A stretch of 64,000 nt of DNA from Ursus arctos (GCF_023065955.2 NW_026622808.1:70513975-70577974); one strand, 5' to 3'; positions 31,850-42,720 are shown, counted from the first letter of the stretch. Made by a program: numbers and translations. Notes: generated by a model from the letters alone, not told the origin.

Positions 31850-32680
31850 AAGGGGGACTGAATATATGACCACGGTAAGTCTGTGATTTTATCAGTGGGA
31901 CATTGAAGGACTGTGATAAAATAACAAACATTTGGTCTTTGTCCCCAGGTCCTGGCATTGAGCTCCTACATGCCTTGGGATCTCCTGAGTGATAGGACTG
32001 TCTTTTGTGTGTGAATGAGCCAACTCCTGGCAGGGGCTCCTAGAGAGCTTCAGGATGGAGCCTAGTCTCCAGCAAGACCAAGTCATTATTAGAGAGTTGG
32101 GACTTTCAGTCCCAGCTCCTGAATTCTGGGGAGGGGAGAGGGGCTAGAGATCGAGTTAATCACCCATGGGCAATGATTTAGTCAGTCAAGCCTATGTAGT
32201 GTGGGACGTCCACAAATACCCTGAATGAAGGGGTTTGGAGAGCATTGTGCTGGTGAATATGTGGAGGTGCTGTGAGGGGTGGTGTGCCCAGAATGGTCCC
32301 AGGAGCTCCAAACACCTCCCTCATAACTTGCTCTATGCATCTCTTCCATATGGCTGTTCTTGAGTCATATTCTTTATAGTAAATGGATAAGCTAGTGAGT
32401 AAAGCACTTTCCTGAGTCCTGTGAGTCATTCTAGGGAATTACCAAATCTCAGGGGGTGGGTCATAGGAACCCCCAAATTTGTAGTCAGCCAGGCAGAAGT
32501 GTGAGTGGCCTGGGCACCCCATTTGCGGCTGGCATCTGAAGTGGGGGCAGTCTAGTGGGACTGACCCTTCAACCTGTAGAGTCTGGTGCCAACTCCAGGT
32601 GGTTGGTGTCAGAATTGAATTGTTGGGTACCAGTTGGTGTCAGAGTTGGTGGTAGGAAAAAAAAAAAAAAACCCTTCGAG
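31850..32680 (+). mobile_element. Old LTR-like retroelement, family not assigned
   Basis: caatgatttagtcagtcaag, ggtttggagagcattgtgct, ggtgaatatgtggaggtgct, tgctctatgcatctcttcca, catatggctgttcttgagtc, ctgtgagtcattctaggg, gtctagtgggactgaccctt and ggtgtcagaattgaattgtt follow a common mammalian repeat in order. The region after tcatattctttatagtaaat corresponds to where that repeat has an AATAAA-like word, which makes an LTR plausible. The sequence ends in a local A15 run at about 32,658-32,672. Confidence 0.55.
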
Positions 32681-32778
32681 GCTTATAAGAATTTCTGTTT
32701 TCTCTGCAAAGTAAGAGATAAAGGCATTTTCTGAGAGGAGACATGGTTTAGTAATATAAGAAAAAAATAGAAATATTA

Positions 32779-32964
32779 GGGCACCTGGGTGGCTCAGGCA
32801 GTTAAAGTTCTGCCTTCAGCTCAGGTCATGGTCCGGGAGTCCTGGAATCAAGCTCCACATTGAGCTCTCTGCTCAGTGGGGAGTCTGCTTCTCCCTCTGT
32901 CCTTCACCCTGCTTGTGCTCTCTCTCACTCTCTCTTTCTCAAATAAATAAATAAAATCTTTAAA
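32779..32964 (+). mobile_element. CAN-SINE (SINEC), sense, target duplication
   Basis: gggcacctgggtggctcagg, ctgccttcagctcaggtcat, gtcctggaatcaagctccac, gtctgcttctccctctgtcc, ending AAATAAATAAATAAAATC and A-tail. The upstream aaatagaaatatta and downstream aaatggaaatatta differ at one base and look like the target duplication. Confidence 0.95.
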
Positions 32965-33044
32965 AAATGGAAATATTAAAAGTAAGAAGCAAAACTCTAA
33001 TTTAGGGGAGACAACAGGATGGGTGGCTGACTCATAAGCCTGGA

Positions 33045-33240
33045 AGCTGACTGCCGACATTACCATCTTACTAACTGGTGACCTTGGAAAGTCACTTAGC
33101 TGTGTTCTGCCTCCATTTCCTCACCTGTAAAATGGGGACAGTAGCAGGACTCACTTTGGAGTTCTTGTGAGGCTTAAATGAAAGAGTCCTTGCATGTCCT
33201 TCACACTGACTACTTATTAGCTGCTATTATAATTATTTGC
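33045..33240 (+). repeat. MIR SINE, sense
   Basis: cttactaactggtgaccttg, gaaagtcacttagctgtgtt, ctccatttcctcacctgtaa, aatggggacagtagcaggac, gttcttgtgaggcttaaatg and the tail ttattagctgctattataat follow the sense MIR consensus closely. Confidence 0.9.
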
Positions 33241-33409
33241 AGTAGTATTGTCTCCTACCCAAATCCCCATGAGAGTAGATGGAAGGACTTGAAAAACAGT
33301 TTTAAGAAGGTGGCCAGTTCCAGGGTCAATAGGCAAAACTCAGAAAGGAAATATAATAATAGACAAGCCTCCAACCACAAAAGCAAAAATGCCAGATAGT
33401 GTATAACAA

Positions 33410-34700
33410 AAACAAACCTAAAAATTCCTATGGAAGTGTACAAGTCCGTGAAAGTCAATGAGATGGGGGCAGACACTCTCTACCAAATCTGTAGACTTAT
33501 TAGTAAGTTATGGTAAATTAAAGACAGTTTGATACCAGAGTAGGTTTTTAAAAATCTATGAAATAGCATAGACAGTGAAAACATGGCCCTGAACTCATGA
33601 AAAAAACTGGTATAACGCAGAGGAGTTGTAAGAAATTACTGGTCAAGCAACAGATTGTTGCAGAAACAGTGCTGGGAAACTGGTCATTTACATGAAAGGT
33701 TTAAAAGATTTAAAATTCTTTACGTCATAGCGTGGGCAAGAGTAAATTCCAAATGGATCAAGTGCCTAAATTTGAAATGCAATATATTTAACACTGGGGG
33801 AAAATATTGGAAAATACTTTGAATGATGCTGGGGTTGGGAAGAACTTCTTAAACAAGGCATAAAGAATAAGATGAATTTTATTGCCTTAAAAGTAAAGGT
33901 TTTAGATGATAAAAGACACCACCAACAAAGCGAACAGACAGAAGGGAGAAGATGTGTGCAATGCATAGGACTCATGGAGAATTCATACCTAGCTTATAAA
34001 AACTACTCCTACAAATCCGTAAGACAAGGACAAAAATCTGAATGGAAACATGAGCAAAGACTATGAACAGGCAACTCAGAGGAAAATAAATGTAAACGGA
34101 CAAACACGAAAACACAATAAAGCTCATTACAAATCAGGATATGCATATTAAAGCAATAATGAGATGCTATTCCATACCCAGCACCTTAGCAAAAAACATA
34201 AAGTGTGGCAAGAAATAACTGTTGGTGGGAATATGGGGTGATGGGGACTCTTGTACTCTGCTGGAACTGCGGGTGGGGGGCACAAACTGGCATAGCCACT
34301 TTGGAGAACAGCTTGGCACTATCTACTACGAGGAAGGAGCACACAGCCTGTGACTCAGAAATCCCACTCCTAGGGATCAGCCTGGAGAACCTCTCACACG
34401 TGTCAGAGGAGGGATATACAAGGACGTTCACTACTCGGAAGGGTAAGAAATAAAACAAGGATATGGGAGCAAAACTAAATGTCCATCAACAGGAAAGGGA
34501 TTACACAAATCACAAATTGTGGCATTTTCATACAGCAGTGAAAATGAAGTATATCAACATCGATGTATCTCAAAGACCTAATGCTGGTGGAAAACAGTTA
34601 GTTACAAAACAAGATTTACGGTGCGATGATCCAGAGTTTTAATGCATGCAAAACAATTCTACATATTGTTTATGGACACAAACATATTCGGTAGAAGTAT
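33410..34700 (+). mobile_element. L1/HAL1-type LINE, sense, 3' part
   Basis: In order: cattaggttt-type openings are absent, but ggaaaatactttgaatgatg, gaagaacttcttaaacaagg, gataaaagacaccaccaaca, gaatggaaacatgagcaaag, aggatatgcatattaaagca, gtggcaagaaataactgttg, ggcatagccactttggagaa, cagaaatcccactcctaggg, aatgtccatcaacaggaaag and cagcagtgaaaatgaagtat give the ORF2 C-terminal half in sense orientation. It is broken by stops and indels. The sequence differs from the L1 just downstream, so these are two separate insertions. Confidence 0.8.
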
Positions 34701-34729
34701 AAAACTGGGTGGCCCACAGAATGAAAGAA

Positions 34730-35885
34730 AATATTTGTGAATCATATATCTGATAACAGGTTATCAGAACATATAGAGAACTCCCAAAACACAGCCACAA
34801 AAATGCTAATTCAAAAATACATTAAGGGCTTGAATAGACTTTTCTCCGAAGAAGATAAGCAAATAGTCAATAGGCACACAAAAAGATGCTTAGCATCCCT
34901 AATGATAACGGAAATGCAAATTGAAACTACAATGAGATTCCAGCTCACGCCTGTTAGGATGGCTACTATCAAAAAAGTAAAAACAGTAAGTGCTGGCAAG
35001 GATGTGGAGAAATTAGAACCTTGTGCACTGCTGGTGGGAATATAAAATGGTGCAGCCACTGTGGATAACTGTACAGCTATTCCTTCAAATATTAAAAATA
35101 GAATCAACTGGACGCCTGGGTGGCTGTCAGTTAAGCAGCTGCCTTCAGCTCAGGTCATGATCCCAGGGTCCTGGGATTGAACCCCACGTCAGGCTCTCTG
35201 CTCAGCGGCTTACCTGCTTCTCCCTCTCCCTCTGCTTGTGCTCTCTCTTTCTCTGTCAAATAAATAAATAAAATCTTAAAAAAATAGAATCATCATATGA
35301 TCCAGCAATTCCACTTTTGGATATATACACAAAAGAACTGAAAGCAGGGTCTTGAAAAGATATTTGTACAACCCATGTTCACAGCAGCATTATTTATAAC
35401 AGCTGAAGCATGGAAGCAATTCACGTGTCTGTGAGGGACGAATGGATCAGCAAAATGTTGTCTACCCAGACAATGGAATATTATTCAACCTTAAAAAGGA
35501 AGGAAATTCTGTCACATGCTACAGTGTGGAGGAACCTCGAGGACATTATACTAAGTGAAATAAGCCAGTTACAAAAAGACAAATACTGTCAGATCCCACT
35601 TATGTGAGGTCCCTAGAGTCATCAGATTCACAGAGACAGAAAGCAGATGGTGGGTGCCAGGGGCTGGGGCTGGGGGAGAGAAATGGAGAATTCATGTTTG
35701 ATGGGGACAGACTTCCAGTTTGGGAAGATGAAAAAAGGTTCTGGCAGTAGTGATGGTGGTGGTGGTAATGCTTGCACAACAGTGTAAATGTACTTAACGC
35801 CACTGAACTTCACTCCTAAAAACAGTTAAGATGGTAAATTTTATACTGTGTGTATTTTACTACAATGAATCAAGACACCGAATGG
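34730..35885 (+). mobile_element. L1M element, sense, ORF2 C-terminus and 3' UTR
   Basis: A partly open frame 34,737-35,045 reads ORF2 text, and 35,410-35,607 carries EYYSTLKRKEILSHAT and LEDIILSEIS, the conserved ORF2 C-terminal region. The 3' UTR follows (gattcacagagacagaaagc, ggggctggggctgggggaga, gttaagatggtaaattttat). A SINEC interrupts at 35,107-35,279. 5'-truncated, frame decayed; the downstream A-rich region at 35,870 marks the end. Confidence 0.92.
35107..35279 (+). mobile_element. CAN-SINE (SINEC), sense, inside L1, target duplication
   Basis: gacgcctgggtggctgtcag, gctgccttcagctcaggtca, ggattgaaccccacgtcagg, gcttctccctctccctctgc and AAATAAATAAATAAAATC. The 13-mer aaaaatagaatca lies at 35,094-35,106 and 35,280-35,292, splitting the L1 ORF2 cleanly. 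Confidence 0.96.
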
Positions 35886-35954
35886 CAGAACAGAGAGACA
35901 GAGAGAAAAGGGATTACAGAGGAGAAAAAAAGAGTTCAAATGTAATTTATCTTT

Positions 35955-36090
35955 AAAAAAAATCTCAAACTGTGGCATAATATTAAGTTTGTTAAATTCG
36001 CCAAATTATAGTGGTAAGTACATGAATATTCATTATCTTGTTCTCATCACTTTTCAGTGTTTTGAGACATTTCATAATAAAAAAGAAAAT
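35955..36090 (+). mobile_element. L1 3' UTR tail fragment, sense
   Basis: gtaagtacatgaatattcat, tatcttgttctcatcacttt and catttcataataaaaaagaa resemble a sense L1 3' end (tacatgaatattcattatatt..., ttttcataataaaaag) with its terminal polyadenylation word. Confidence 0.5.
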
Positions 36091-36439
36091 AGATAACACG
36101 AAGGCATGAACCCAGAACCCTAGAATAGAAACAACAACAACAAATAGCCAAAAAGGAAGAAAAAAATTAATAAAAGGAGAGGTTACTTTTGTATTTTTTA
36201 TTACATTCGTGTTTATCTATAAAGCTGAAGTTTCTTCTTTCAACGCTGGCCAATCTTTGTAAGAGAGAGCATGCTGAGGGAGATGCAAATTCTCATCAGG
36301 AGAAAAATGGAATTTAACTTCGGGTAAGAGGAGATTTTTAAAAAATCATAAGACTGTGTCATGAACAATTACGATCATTACATTTTAAATGCTTAATGAG
36401 ATGGACAACTCTATAGGAAAATCTGTATAATAAAAAATC
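36091..36439. other. Unassigned AT-rich interval
   Basis: A-rich DNA including a CAA run (36,131-36,142). 36,280-36,430 has weak L1-like wording. No gene or RNA is seen. Confidence 0.3.
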
Positions 36440-37060
36440 AGCCCAAGAAAAAGTAGACAATTAGGAGAGCTCAATCAACTTAAAATAAACTGAAAGTGGA
36501 GCCAAGATGAACATGTAAAATATTTGCGCATGAATTCGACCAAGACATTTCATGCAACTTACTTTGGAACATGGAAACATGGGGTACCACTTACAGTAGG
36601 CTGTGACCAATTCTGTTGTCAAGTGACTAACAGAACACTTGTCCCCAACCCCTCCACTCTCATCCAACTCTACCAAGAGAGGCCAAAAAAATGAAATAGT
36701 CACTTTCTCAGTCTTCGTTGCAGTTAGAGGTGCCCATATGACAGTTCTGGCCAATGAAACACAAACAGATATTTCCTGGGAGCCTCAGGGAAAGTTCTTA
36801 TTTTCTTGATGGAAGGAGCAGGCCATCTGGTGCCACCATCCCCCTGCTTCCTGTCATGGACAGGAATCCTGGAGCTGAGATGGCCATCTTGCAGCCATGG
36901 CTGAAAAGCCAAGAGACTGCAGAATGAAGGCCCAAATCTGGTTGAGTAACTGAAGGAAGGTCAACAGCCACCTACCCTCTGCTTCTTGTCATGGACACTG
37001 TTGAAGTTTTATATTTGTTTATTTGTTACTTACAGCTGAGTCATTTCTAAAATAACCACA
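36440..37060. repeat. Old interspersed repeat, class not assigned
   Basis: gacagttctggccaatgaaa, cctgggagcctcagggaaag, tggtgccaccatccccctgc, cctggagctgagatggccat, cttgcagccatggctgaaaa and the end tttgttacttacagctgagt follow a familiar mammalian repeat in order. Family not assigned. A related 3' end (gagctttctgttacctgcag) may occur near 2,635-2,660. Confidence 0.5.
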
Positions 37061-37089
37061 AACCTGATTTAAACCCAGCCAAGGACACC

Positions 37090-38110
37090 ATAAGAAAGTT
37101 AAGTTACAGCCAATCTCATACATAAACAGATGGAAATAATCCCAAATAAAATATTAGCAAGTCAAAGCCAGCAGTGCATTAAAAGAAAATGCCAAGTAGG
37201 GTTTAGTCCAGGAATTTAAGGATAATTTAACATTAGAAAAGTCATCAATGTTATTCACTTCATTAGCAGACTAAAGGAGAAAAACCATCTGTTCATCTCA
37301 ATAGATGCTAAAAAAGCATTTGATGAAATTCAAAACTAATTCATAGTAAACATTCTTAGTGAACCAGGTGTAGATGTTATCTTCTTTAATTGACTAGAAC
37401 TTTTACAGAAATCTGCAGCAAAATCTTACCAGGAGAAGAGGAGAATTTCCACAAAAGTGAGAAGGTAGGCAAGGATGTGTGCTGTTCTGTGAGTACTCGA
37501 TATCAGCTCTAGCCAATGCAAGTAAATAAGAAAAAAGAATAAGCATACATTTTGGAAAGGGAGAGAGATAATTGCCATTGTTACCTTGTTGTTTCTAGGC
37601 AACAGAGTCATCTACTTGAAAATCTAAGAAATTCTACAAAGAAGCAATCTTTTTCTGGCCTCTTTTTCATAGCTGTAAATGAGAGATACTATTTGTGTGG
37701 ACCTCATTGGGTTGTTAAGACTATTAATTAACTTAGTGCATGTAAAGAACTTCAAATGCACATGATAAGCACTAATAAGGCACAAGATCAATGTTCCTGA
37801 AGACCAGTCGCAACCAATTAGAAATTGAAAAAAAAATCTTCTTTTTTAAAATTTTATTTACAATAGCAATCAACCTATGGTATACCCAGAAATAAACCCA
37901 ACCAAAGATGGGACTTAGGCAGCAGATGACAAAATTCCTAGAAGGAACAATATAGAAGTCTGGAATAACTGGAGAGATGAAGTGGTCCTGAGGGGTGTCA
38001 TGAAATGTCATCACCCTCCAGAGTAAGTCAGGTGTTCAATGCAATTCCAATCCATATCACGCAAGGACTTTTCCTAGAACTTCGCCAGCCAGTTCTCAGA
38101 TGTACGTGGG
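37090..38110 (+). mobile_element. L1M ORF2 central region, sense, split by a MIR
   Basis: ttagtccaggaatttaagga, catctgttcatctcaataga, gctaaaaaagcatttgatga, aattcaaaactaattcatag and ctctagccaatgcaagtaaa (37,200-37,530) are ORF2 reverse-transcriptase-domain wording. After the MIR, ttacaatagcaatcaaccta, ggtatacccagaaataaacc and caattccaatccatatcacg continue in ORF2 order. Frame heavily broken. Confidence 0.85.
37660..37780 (+). repeat. MIR 3' half, sense, between two L1 segments
   Basis: tcatagctgtaaatgagaga, ggacctcattgggttgttaa, ttagtgcatgtaaagaactt and acatgataagcactaataag match the sense MIR core and tail. Confidence 0.7.
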
Positions 38111-38339
38111 AAGAATGGAAATCCGTGGAAACCCTAAAACAGGCTGTAAGCATAGAACAGGGAAGCCCAGAGTCACCTGCCTAAGTCATTTCCTCTTCCT
38201 CCTATGGGTATGCCTCAGTCGTACAAGTGGAATTGTTGGTGCTTGCAGATCCCCCGCCAGATCCCCTGCCAGATTCTGCTCCCCAGTGTCCAATGCCCTT
38301 CAAAAAGATGTACCGACTTGTGATGATACTAACATAGGA

Positions 38340-39330
38340 TGACCACTTTTGCCCTAAAGTTGATTTTCCATACGTTACTATCTGACAAATGAGATAATTG
38401 AAAAATTATATCCCACTGTTTTAAAAATTATTAGCTCAGCTGCCTACTCCCTTGGGGCAGCTAACAGGATGAGATCATCTCCATTCCTATTTGCCACAGT
38501 CCCTACTAGTCCCAGTGGCTTTATGGCATAGAACTCGAAGGGATATAAGTAGGCGTGGAATAGCTGGATCACTGGGGACCACAGCTTCTACTTTATTTTT
38601 AATACCAAATAATCCTCCAAAACGAGTGTCCCTGGCTGCACTCCCACCCACGTGTGAGCACTCTGGCTGCTCCACAGCTGCCTCAGCTTCTGGCATTGTC
38701 AGACTCTGTGATTTGAGCCATGCGAGTGGGTAGGTAGTGACATTTCATTGTGATTTTAATTTGCATTTCCACAATTACCAACAAGGCTGAGCACCTTAAA
38801 AATTTTTATTTTTGAGTACAGTTGACGCACAATGTTACGTTAGCTTCAGGTATACAACACAGTGATTCAACAACTCTATACGTTATGCTAGGCTCACCGC
38901 AAGTGTAGCTGCCATCTGTCCTCGTACGACACCGTCACAGTGTCATTGACTATATTCCTTATGCTGTGCCTTTTATACCTGTGACTTATTCTTTTGGAGA
39001 CTAGAAGCCTGTCCCTCCCACTCTCGGCCACCCGATCTGCCTATTGCCCATCCCTCTCCCCTGGCAACCATCAGTGTGTTCTCTGTATTTATAAGTCTGA
39101 TTCTGCTTTTTCTTTGTTTGTTCATTTGTTTTGTTTTTTAGATTCCACAAGGCTGAGTACCTTTCCATAGGTCTGCTGGCATTTGGAGATCCTCTTCTGT
39201 GAAGGGTCTGTTCAAACCTTTTGCCCATTTTTCTTTTAAGTTGTCTCTTTTTTAAATTGATTTGTAGGGTTCTTACTATATTCTGGGTTGCAATCCTTGT
39301 CAGTCTGTGCCCTGCAGATGTATTCTCAAG
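38340..39330 (-). mobile_element. Old L1M/HAL1-type 3' region, antisense, split by a younger L1
   Basis: ggaatagctggatcactggg, ctgcactcccacccacgtgt, cttctggcattgtcagactc and gtgattttaatttgcatttc (38,550-38,770) continue, after the insert, with ggtctgctggcatttggaga, gaagggtctgttcaaacctt, ttgcccatttttcttttaag and ttctgggttgcaatccttgt (39,170-39,300). This is antisense ORF2 near the 3' end. Confidence 0.9.
38798..39146 (-). mobile_element. L1 3' UTR insertion, antisense, with target duplication
   Basis: It starts with the reversed tail (AAAAATTTTTATTTTTGAG) and reads gtacagttgacgcacaatgt, gttagcttcaggtatacaac, gcaagtgtagctgccatctg, ccctggcaaccatcagtgtg and gttttttagattcc. This is a carnivore-type L1 3' region, severely 5'-truncated (about 350 bases). 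The host sequence acaaggctgagcacctt (38,781-38,797) is repeated as acaaggctgagtacctt (39,147-39,163): 17 bases, one mismatch. Confidence 0.92.
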
Positions 39331-39515
39331 TCTGCGACTCTCTTTTCCCTCCTCAATTTATACCTGCCTGCCTTTACTCACCTGGACTGTTAGGAATCTG
39401 ACTTTGTGACGTGTGCATCACTTCTGCTCCCATGAGCATCTGAACATCTGTGACACCTTCAGGCCACTCAGCCCAGATCTCTCTGCTGAGCTGCAGACCC
39501 ACATGCCCAAATGCC

Positions 39516-39690
39516 TTCTACAGTCTTGCCATTCAAACTGGGTCCACAGACAAGCAATACCACACCCCCAAGGGCTGGTTAAAAATCCAGCATCTTGGGC
39601 CTATCCCAGACAGATCTCCAGAGCCAGAATCTACATGTGAAGTAAGATCTCCAGGGGATTTATGTGCACATTGAAGTCAGAAAAAAACCT
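39516..39690. repeat. MER5-like (hAT-Charlie) element
   Basis: gggtccacagacaagcaata, gggctggttaaaaatccagc, atcttgggcctatcccagac, gccagaatctacatgtgaag and agatctccaggggatttatg follow the MER5B wording in order (tggtccgcagacc..., cagaatctcaggccccaccccagacc..., agatccccaggtgatt). Confidence 0.75.
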
Positions 39691-40284
39691 GCCTTGACCC
39701 CCTCCACAAAGCTGCACTGTGCACACTAGCATCAGCATGTCTTGGGGAAGAGAGGTGGTTCCTGCACCCCCACCCCCCACCCCTACTGCCAGCAGCCCTG
39801 TGCCATGAAGGCCCCAGTCTCCACCCAGGGTTCAGGAGGAATCAGGACCTCCCACAGGCTGAGAGAGTCTGGCCACTTCCACACGGAAGTTTCATGTGCC
39901 CCCAGAATGAACACCTGCCAAAACGGGGATACCATGTTGGATATATTTAACTAAACTTAGCAAATTAATGTTTTACACACGCATTTCAATATATATATCG
40001 CTGTAGGTGAAATCTAACTGCAGATAATCAAAGTCTAGATCAGAGGCACTTTGATCATGGAAACTCTGGGCCAAATGGGGTCCTTCCTTGGCCCCTTGGT
40101 GACAATCCCCTCAGAACCTGGACCACCCCCAATGCTCTGTCATCCCTCTCCTCTCCACCTCCTAAGTAGCTCAGAAATCCCCCTGCTTCTTTCCATCCCA
40201 TGACCCACACCACCTCTCTACTAGATTATGGCCTCCTCTCCCAGGGGCACTGCCTGGGGCCACACCTGACCTCCTAAAACCTAT
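39691..40284. other. Nothing recognised
   Basis: C-rich text (39,760-39,800) passes into AT-richer DNA near 39,950-40,030. There are short spurious frames only. Confidence 0.3.
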
Positions 40285-40640
40285 TATCCACCCTTCAGTC
40301 AGAGAGCATTCCTTCTAAAACACAAATCTGTTTGTCACTTCTGGCTTAAACCAATTCAATCCCTCTCTACTGCTGTCAGGATAAAGTAAAACTCCTGACA
40401 CCCAGCTAATCCTAGCCCATCCCCACATGCCACCAGCCAGGTGAGCTTCTCTGTTCCCCGAATACTGACTCTCACGAAGCCTCCACCAGCCTCCATCTCT
40501 CTGTCCTAAGTTTCCTTCTCAACCACCTGCCCTAACTTCCAGGCCTGGATCAGGGGCCTTGGGCCCTCTGCTTCCCCCTCAGAGCGCATGCTACTCTCTC
40601 CCACTGTGGCCTGTTCCGGGGTCTCTCTCCTGGGTGGAAC
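40285..40640 (+). mobile_element. L2 LINE 3' fragment
   Basis: agagagcattccttctaaaa, cacaaatctgtttgtcactt, ctggcttaaaccaattcaat, ctgtcaggataaagtaaaac, tcctgacacccagctaatcc and gagcttctctgttccccgaa follow the L2 3' region (ttctaaaatgcaaatctgatcatgtcac..., ctcaggataaagtccaaactcc...). Confidence 0.8.
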
Positions 40641-41736
40641 CCCAGGGCCACTGCAACCAGAACCACACTTGTTTGCTCACAGTGGTGCCGGCACCCTGCA
40701 CAGGGCTAACCCTGAGTTGGCCCCCAGCAGCTGATAAATGTGTGCTCTCACCTGCCGGGGGTTATGATGGCTAAAGAAAGCTGCACACAGGTTAGCACGC
40801 AAGTCTGTGTGGACAGGAGTGTCTATTTCTCTTGGGCAAATACTGAGGAAAAGAATGGCTGCCGAGTGCATGCTTAACTTTACAGGAAACTGCCCGAGAC
40901 TCCCTTTCCCAGCCTGCTAGGAAGAGGAGGGGCAGCAATGGATCCTTCACGACCAAGGGCCTGGCTTCCTCCACTAGTGGTCTGTGTTCTCAGCAATACG
41001 AGCAGGACCTCTGAGGGAAGAAGAACCAGGTTCTCCCCCAGCATAGGAAGACCTGGCTTGCAGGCTCCCCCGGTCTTTTCTCCTGCTCCTTCACTTCACA
41101 CTCCCAGGCCCCACATGCTCATCACTTCTGGTGACCTTCCTTGTGGCCGTGCTGTCCCCAGTTAGGTCCTCATATGGGACCAGGCTGCACACAGGGTTAT
41201 GCTCCACCATGACCGGGGCGGTCCCTGTGCAGACGGATGGGGTCTCCTAATATCCAGGCCCAGTGGAGTCTCCCAGTGCCTCCTGGCCAAGGTAACATCT
41301 TAGGGGCTGCCTTCAGTCTCATCCTGCATGGGACTTCTACATCTAGCTACCTCAGCCTCTGGTACACGGACCAGGACAATCTCCAGCTTCTATCCAAGGT
41401 GAGAATCTAACCTCTACCCAAGGCAGGGCTGGAGGCTCTGCTGAGGGACATCTCCAGCTCATTTCATCCCTGGACAGAATTCCATTCCATCCCTTCTAAG
41501 TGCACTGCTGCATGTGCCATTGTTGGCCCACGGACCTTCTTCCTCCAGCCAGAGCGCTGCTTTCTGCTCCATATCAGCCTCAACCCCAGGCCCCAGCCCT
41601 GCCCCACAAACAACACTGATCACACCCCACTCTTGCCACATCTGTCTCTTCCTCTCTCCTCCACCCTCGCCCCCCTCTCCTAAGAGGTTTGAACCCTACT
41701 GGAGCTTTGAAAGAAGATTGGCTGGAGGTCGATGAA
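40641..41736. other. Unassigned interval
   Basis: GC-moderate DNA with overlapping short frames on both strands (for example 75 codons plus at 40,938-41,165). No repeat or gene is recognised. The final ~80 bases abut a probable LTR. Confidence 0.3.
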
Positions 41737-42111
41737 TGTCAGGGTTTACCTGTGAAACGGAGCTGAAGGGACTCCGTTTCTGCTGTTTTTCTGCTAGGCC
41801 TCATTTTCTTCATGCTCCATAATTTGCCTTTGAATAAGCCAAAGAAGCTATGTTCCCACTCCAAGGGGCAAGCAAGAAAGTTAATCATTCTCTCAGTTCG
41901 TCCTGGGCCCCAAGCACCTACTAACATCTAAGAAGAACCAGATCCCAAACACATTCCAGCATGCTAGCTTCAAACAAAGCTTGGCTGGCACTGGCATCAA
42001 TACCCTTACCTTCACTAATGTATGAAATAACACCTATTATTCACCTGACACTTACCTTTGATCAGATCCTACCCTGGATTCCTAGACGAACATGTACACT
42101 GGACCCCTTTT

Positions 42112-42120
42112 CAATATAAA
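42112..42120 (+). promoter_or_regulatory. TATA-like box in the probable LTR
   Basis: The word caatataaa sits about 100 bases upstream of the LTR AATAAA, where a U3 promoter would be. This is an inference from position and wording. Activity is unknown. Confidence 0.35.
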
Positions 42121-42217
42121 CCCTTAGCTACAAGCGACAATAGGACTCATTCTCCTTTCTTTTCTGAGTCCCCCAGATACTCTGTCTGATATTCTCCACC
42201 TGTCACTTACACTCTTC

Positions 42218-42223
42218 AATAAA
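42218..42223 (+). terminator. Polyadenylation signal AATAAA in the probable LTR
   Basis: AATAAA is followed 15-20 bases later by gcaattcac and a T/G-rich stretch, as in LTR R/U5 regions. Confidence 0.45.
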
Positions 42224-42444
42224 CTCTGTCTTCACTTGCTGCAATTCACATTTGATTTCCATCCTGCTAGAAGCCAAGGACCTGACCCCACTCTGGGCTC
42301 TGCAAGTGTGCCCTACTAGAAGGTACAAAGGCAGCTTCTCTGCACTGCCTGCCAGCTTGGCATACATGCCACGTGCCCCCAGTTTCTAAACTGTTCCTTT
42401 GTCTTGTCCTGCTGGTCACTCCTGCGATGCCCTCCCTTGTTCCT

Positions 42445-42720
42445 TTCAACTGTCTTTAAAAAAAGAAAAATCAACTTTCAGGTGTAATTTACATATAATA
42501 AAATTCATCTACTTTAAGTGTAAAGTTTGAGTTTTGATAAATACATACAATCACATAATCGCCACCATAATTGTGGTCTAGAATATTTTCGTCACCTCAG
42601 AAAGTCTCCCTGTGCCCCTCGGCACCAGACCCCCATCCCCACCCCACCCCCAGGTGACCGCTGATCTGCTTTGTCACGAGCCCAACTGGCTTTTATACCT
42701 TCCCTGTGTTTCCATGGTCC
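42445..42720 (-). mobile_element. L1 3' UTR fragment, antisense
   Basis: A-rich/T-rich entry, then tcaggtgtaatttacatata, taaaattcatctactttaag, gtttgagttttgataaatac, cacataatcgccaccataat and ctgatctgctttgtcacg. This is the antisense L1M 3' UTR wording (aattcaccattttaaagtgtacaattc-type). Confidence 0.75.

Larger units (their letters stand above)
41737..42304 (+). mobile_element. Probable solo LTR of a class I-type endogenous retrovirus
   Basis: A block of about 568 bases begins TGTCAGGG and ends in CTCTGCA, fitting the TG...CA rule for LTR ends. It contains a TATA-like word (caatataaa, 42,112-42,120), then aggactcattctcc, then AATAAA at 42,218-42,223 followed by ctctgtcttcacttgctgca. The spacing from TATA to AATAAA (about 100 bases) and the U5-like C/T-rich end are typical of gammaretrovirus-like LTRs. 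No primer-binding site or gag/pol/env text is seen next to it, so it would be a solo LTR. A matching target duplication was not found, so exact ends are uncertain. Confidence 0.5.

Noticed and set aside
34737..35045. 102-codon open frame as a gene
   Set aside because: It is L1 ORF2 text (part of the decayed L1 at 34,730-35,885), not a host gene.
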